A stretch of 64,000 bases of DNA from Hyphomicrobiaceae bacterium (GTDB lineage Bacteria; Pseudomonadota; Alphaproteobacteria; Rhizobiales; Hyphomicrobiaceae). The notes below the pieces were generated by a model. The model was not told where the DNA came from, ran no database searches, and saw only the letters and a program-made list of their open reading frames with translations. The DNA lies in contig JAWKWE010000004.1 in NCBI GenBank assembly GCA_041397645.1, positions 1,550,001 to 1,614,000 on the forward strand, given 5' to 3'. The translations under genes and the position numbers were made by a program. This document shows positions 60,733 through 64,000 of this stretch, one piece after another. Numbering within the stretch: position 1 is the first letter of the stretch; each line of letters starts with the position of its first letter.

Positions 60733-63072
60733 TTATCCCGCCGCTCGACGTTTTGCGCTCGAGCTGTTGCTCACGATATTCTCCACCGATTGCACTATAC
60801 CGGCCGTGTCGATGCCGTTGATGCTGTAGAGATCATCTACGTTGCCGGACTCGCCGAACTTGCGGACGCCCAATCCATGCGTGCGATGCCCGTTGACGCT
60901 CCCGATCCATGACAGAGCGGCCGGGTGGCCGTCGATAACCGTAAACATCTGGGCATCCTGCGGCACGTCGGCGAGAATGTTTTGAACGTGGGAGGGCGTA
61001 TCGCTTCCAGCGTTCTTGGCCCAGCCTTCATAGAGCCGGTCATATGAGGTGATCGCCAGCAGCGCGGTTGCGATGCCCCGCTCGTTGAGCGTGCTTGCAG
61101 CTTGTGCGGCCTCGGGCGCCACGGCGCCGGTATAGGCGATAACCGCCTGTGTGCGCGCGCGAGGTGCTTCACGCCAATAGCCGCCCTCAACGATGTCGCT
61201 GGCAAGTTCGGGCGTCATGGTGCGCCCGGTCTGCGCGATGGCTCGCGTTGACAGCCGCAAGTACACGGAGCAGCCGTCCGGCTGTTGAAGATGCGCAAAG
61301 CCCCACGCCATGATCGCCGCCAGCTCGTCAGCATAAGCAGGCTCGAAGGAGGCTAGTCCCGGTTGGCCCATGCCGATCAAAGGCGTCTTCAGAGATTGAT
61401 GCGCACCGCCCTCCGGCGCCAGCGTGATGCCCGCAGGCGTTCCCGCCAGCATGAAGCGAGCGTCCTGGTAACAGGCATAGTTCATGGCATCGAGTCCGCG
61501 CTCGATGAAGGGATCGTAGACGGTGCCAACCGGAATCAACCGCTCGCCATTGATGGTGTGCGACAGGCCGAGCGCGGATAACAGGATGAATAGGTTCATC
61601 TCCGCGATGCCCAGCTCGAGATGCTGCCCCTTGGCAGAGAAATCCCAGGTGTAGCTGGACGGAATCTTCTCCTGACGAAACACGTCTACCAGCTCTTCGC
61701 GCGCATAAAGGCCGCGACGGTTCACCCATGAGCCGAGGTTGGTCGATACGGTGACGTCGGGCGATGTCGTCACGATGCGTTGAGAGAGTTCGCTGTCTGA
61801 GCGCGCGAGCGCATTCAGGACCAGGCCGAACGCCTGCTGGGTCGACATCGACGACAGTGAAGGACATTCGAGCGTCGCAGGGGTGGGAATGATCCGCGCC
61901 TCTAAGCGCCGCTTCTTGTCCTGCGCATAGGGAACACTGGCGAGGAACGCATCGATCTCCGCTTGCGGAATTTGAATGCCTTCGAACGCGTCCCACTCGT
62001 GGCCAGAACGCACATTCTGTTTTGTCCTATACGCCTCGATCTGGGCCGGCGACATCAGGCCGGCATGATTATCCTTGTGGCCTTGGAAGGGGAGGCCGAT
62101 GCCCTTGATCGTGTATGCGATAAAGCAAGTCGGCCGGTCGTGATCGACCTCATGGAAAGCTTCCAGCAGGCTTTCCATGTCGTGGCCGCCGAGGTTGGAC
62201 ATCAGCGCGATCAGTTCTTCATCCGAGCGCTTGGCGATCAACGCTCGCGCGGCGCTATTCGGGGGGAGGTCGCTCAATAAGCGCTTGCGGAATGCCGCAC
62301 CGCCCTGGAAACACAGGGCGGCATAGAGCTGGTTGGGGCAGGCTTCAATCCAGGTCCTGAGATCCTCTCCACCCGGCTCCGCGAAGGCTGCCTGTTGCAG
62401 CTTTCCGAACTTGATGACCACCACGTCCCAACCGTAGTTGGAGAACATGGTCTCGAATTTTTTGTAGAGGTCTTCGTGCACGACGGCGTCGAGACTCTGG
62501 CGGTTGTAGTCGATAATCCACCAGGTGTTGCGAAGACCGTGTTTCCACCCCTCGATTAGCGCCTCGTGAATATTGCCTTCGTCAAGTTCTGCATCGCCCA
62601 CGATTGCAATCATGCGGCCCTCGGGCCGATCTTTCATCAGCCCGTGGGACTTCGCGTAGTCCTGCACCAGTGATGCAAACAAGGTTTGCGCCACGCCCAG
62701 GCCCACCGATCCGGTGGAGAAGTCCACATCGTCGGTGTCCTTCGTGCGCGAGGGATAAGACTGGGCTCCCTTGAGTGCGCGGAAATTCGCAAGCTTGTCG
62801 CGCGTCTGGCGGCCAAACAGATATTGAATGGCGTGAAATGCGGGCGAAGCGTGGGGCTTCACCGCGACGCGGTCTTGTGGCTTCAAGACGTCGAAATAGA
62901 GGGCTGACAGGATGGTTGCGGAGGACGCGGAGGAAGCCTGATGGCCGCCGACTTTCAAGCCATCGGCGCTCTTGCGAAGGTGGTTGGCGTTGTGAATCAT
63001 CCACGACGATAGCCACTGCACCTTCTGGTCCAGTGCGTTCAGGATCTCCAATTTCCGTCGTGCAACAGCCAT
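60733..63072 (-). CDS. TPP-dependent transketolase / homodimeric 2-oxo acid dehydrogenase E1-like enzyme
   Basis: A 779-residue TPP enzyme of the AceE/MdeB/transketolase superfamily. The first half carries KPHASPAFHAIQYLFGR, GSVGLGVAQTLFA and the TPP-binding IVGDAELDEGNIHEAL with a later NR in place of the common NN. The second half carries LGIAEMNLFILLSALG with the catalytic glutamate. The whole resembles the homodimeric E1 of pyruvate or 2-oxobutyrate dehydrogenase more than classic transketolase. No E2 or E3 gene is adjacent, so the true reaction cannot be told. I use the ATG at 63072. Confidence 0.85.
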   Translation of the reverse strand: MAVARRKLEILNALDQKVQWLSSWMIHNANHLRKSADGLKVGGHQASSASSATILSALYFDVLKPQDRVAVKPHASPAFHAIQYLFGRQTRDKLANFRALKGAQSYPSRTKDTDDVDFSTGSVGLGVAQTLFASLVQDYAKSHGLMKDRPEGRMIAIVGDAELDEGNIHEALIEGWKHGLRNTWWIIDYNRQSLDAVVHEDLYKKFETMFSNYGWDVVVIKFGKLQQAAFAEPGGEDLRTWIEACPNQLYAALCFQGGAAFRKRLLSDLPPNSAARALIAKRSDEELIALMSNLGGHDMESLLEAFHEVDHDRPTCFIAYTIKGIGLPFQGHKDNHAGLMSPAQIEAYRTKQNVRSGHEWDAFEGIQIPQAEIDAFLASVPYAQDKKRRLEARIIPTPATLECPSLSSMSTQQAFGLVLNALARSDSELSQRIVTTSPDVTVSTNLGSWVNRRGLYAREELVDVFRQEKIPSSYTWDFSAKGQHLELGIAEMNLFILLSALGLSHTINGERLIPVGTVYDPFIERGLDAMNYACYQDARFMLAGTPAGITLAPEGGAHQSLKTPLIGMGQPGLASFEPAYADELAAIMAWGFAHLQQPDGCSVYLRLSTRAIAQTGRTMTPELASDIVEGGYWREAPRARTQAVIAYTGAVAPEAAQAASTLNERGIATALLAITSYDRLYEGWAKNAGSDTPSHVQNILADVPQDAQMFTVIDGHPAALSWIGSVNGHRTHGLGVRKFGESGNVDDLYSINGIDTAGIVQSVENIVSNSSSAKRRAAG

Positions 63073-63235
63073 GGCGCTTCGCTCCGGGGGTTTGTTATGA
63101 GCGCCGACTTTAGGCACAAACCCGAGACGAAGGATTCCAATTTAGTCCACTTTTCCCGAAATAATTGGACGATGGTACCAAAATATGAAAAAAATTGGAT
63201 AAATCCACCAATGTGCTGGATGGCGGTCCGGGGCA

Positions 63236-63700
63236 CTACCGCAAATAGGGTAAGAAATCTTCCGCATCTTGAACGTCCGGGCTTCCGGTTTTGGCGTGCG
63301 CCAACGGCCCGGTCTTGCGAACGTGAGACCACACAACCCCGTCGGAAAACGTAACGCGCGTCTCGATGGATTTCAGTCCTCCGGTCAACGCGCATGAGGA
63401 GCGCACCAGTTCCACGTGTCCCGCAGCAACCGCCTCCGCAATCGCGCCGAACAGGGCGAAGTCGTCTATCGCGCGATCCTCGAAGCGCTCGGTGCAAAGC
63501 GAAAGGTCGAATTTCTGATCGTTGCGCAGCACCAGCGTCATGGGACAAGCGCCGGACGTTTTCGGGCGGGCGCTGATGCGCCAGTAGCCGCTTGCGTCGC
63601 GGATCTCAATATTGGCCGCATCCTTGAGTGGGTCGGCCCATTGAGTCAACTGTTGAGTGACTGCCGCCAATTCGTTGCGGAAGACGTCATCGGGATACAT
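63236..63700 (-). CDS. Hypothetical protein
   Basis: A 154-residue soluble protein, MYPDDVFRNELAAVTQQLTQW and so on, with a beta-rich middle (GYWRISARPKTSGACPMTLVLRNDQKFDLSL). A small regulatory or accessory protein is possible. I do not recognise the family. It is encoded between the transketolase-like gene and the ABC ATPase, all on the minus strand. Confidence 0.6.
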   Translation of the reverse strand: MYPDDVFRNELAAVTQQLTQWADPLKDAANIEIRDASGYWRISARPKTSGACPMTLVLRNDQKFDLSLCTERFEDRAIDDFALFGAIAEAVAAGHVELVRSSCALTGGLKSIETRVTFSDGVVWSHVRKTGPLAHAKTGSPDVQDAEDFLPYLR

Positions 63701-63748
63701 TGAGCCCCCACCGCTCGTGCCTTGGCCCACGTGGCAGGGCCGTGTCTG

Positions 63749-64000
63749 TTAGCCAGCGATTTCGCCGTTGTGCGCAACTCTATGATCAAGCGCGGCGGCG
63801 AGCAACGCGCGTGTGTAATCTTCCTTGGGATGAGCGAACACGTCCGCTGCCGGCCCCTCTTCGACCACCTTCCCGTTACGCATGACGATGACATAGTTGG
63901 AAAGCGCGCGAACCACTTTGAGGTCGTGGCTGATGAAAAGGTAAGCCAACCCCCGCTTGCGTTGCAGTTCGCGCAGCAGATCCACGATTTGAGCCTGTAC
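63749..64000 (-). CDS. Peptide ABC transporter ATP-binding protein (YejF-like), C-terminal part
   Basis: The gene continues beyond the right edge. The visible end has VQAQIVDLLRELQRKRGLAYLFISHDLKVVRAL (the H-loop histidine) and VIVMRNGKVVEEGPAADVFAHPKEDYTRALLAAAL, the typical end of oligopeptide/microcin-type transporter ATPases such as YejF. It would power import of peptides with inner-membrane permeases outside the window. The stop is at 63749-63751. Confidence 0.88.
   Translation of the reverse strand, partial: VQAQIVDLLRELQRKRGLAYLFISHDLKVVRALSNYVIVMRNGKVVEEGPAADVFAHPKEDYTRALLAAALDHRVAHNGEIAG

Overview
The window looks like chromosome of a GC-rich alphaproteobacterium of the order Hyphomicrobiales, most like a Hyphomicrobium-type genome. 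This is inferred from gene families and gene order: a murA / DUF2948 / hisD / UPF0262 / maf / yacG / tRNA-Phe housekeeping block, a fzlA-like GST next to queG, a RpoE-ChrR pair, a FixK-like regulator with a matching box, and a YejF-type ABC ATPase. No similarity search was possible. I see no insertion sequence, prophage, CRISPR array or replication origin.

Layout. 1-4.1 kb: end of an alpha/beta hydrolase, an exported hypothetical protein, and an SDR / queG / FzlA-like set. 4.2-8.6 kb: an AcrAB-type RND pump without an outer-membrane factor. 8.8-13.6 kb: DUF485 / ActP acetate symporter followed by a cyclic-nucleotide/CBS/DUF294 regulator and a DnaQ-like exonuclease, all on the minus strand. 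14-21 kb: small membrane proteins, a metallophosphoesterase that has lost its N-terminus, an exported-type hypothetical protein, the ligase-associated exonuclease plus ATP-dependent DNA ligase pair, and an LssY_C protein. 21-28.9 kb: a gene-poor stretch, a CBS protein, a FAD oxidoreductase, then an unusual lipid-type locus (alpha/beta hydrolase with a cysteine at the nucleophile position, an acyl-carrier-like protein without the phosphopantetheine serine, and a three-histidine-box desaturase), an extensin-like protein and a small cytochrome c. 29-34.7 kb: methyltransferase, zincin, and a second RND pump with an unusual adaptor.

34.7-44.3 kb is a patchy accessory zone. The ovothiol synthase gene ovoA sits between two small apparent gene fragments. 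Next come a periplasmic hypothetical protein and the rpoE-chrR operon for oxidative (singlet-oxygen type) stress. Just upstream of rpoE, on the opposite strand, lies a perfect RpoE-type promoter (TGATCC-N18-TAAGA) followed about 75 nt later by an intrinsic-terminator-like hairpin and T-run. This is a candidate RpoE-dependent small RNA or attenuated leader. SPW, YHS and AhpD-like genes with a divergent LysR regulator, a GNAT acetyltransferase and tRNA-Thr follow.

44.5-54.2 kb is the housekeeping block, interrupted by an OmpA-family protein with 72-bp tandem repeats and by an adenylate cyclase / Crp pair. 54.2-60.7 kb is a stress and low-oxygen signalling region: Usp, Hsp20, a perfect FNR/FixK box in front of a small exported protein, a PAS hybrid kinase, an OmpR-type regulator and a FixK-like regulator. 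The end of the window carries an AceE/transketolase-like TPP enzyme, a hypothetical protein and the end of a peptide ABC transporter ATPase.
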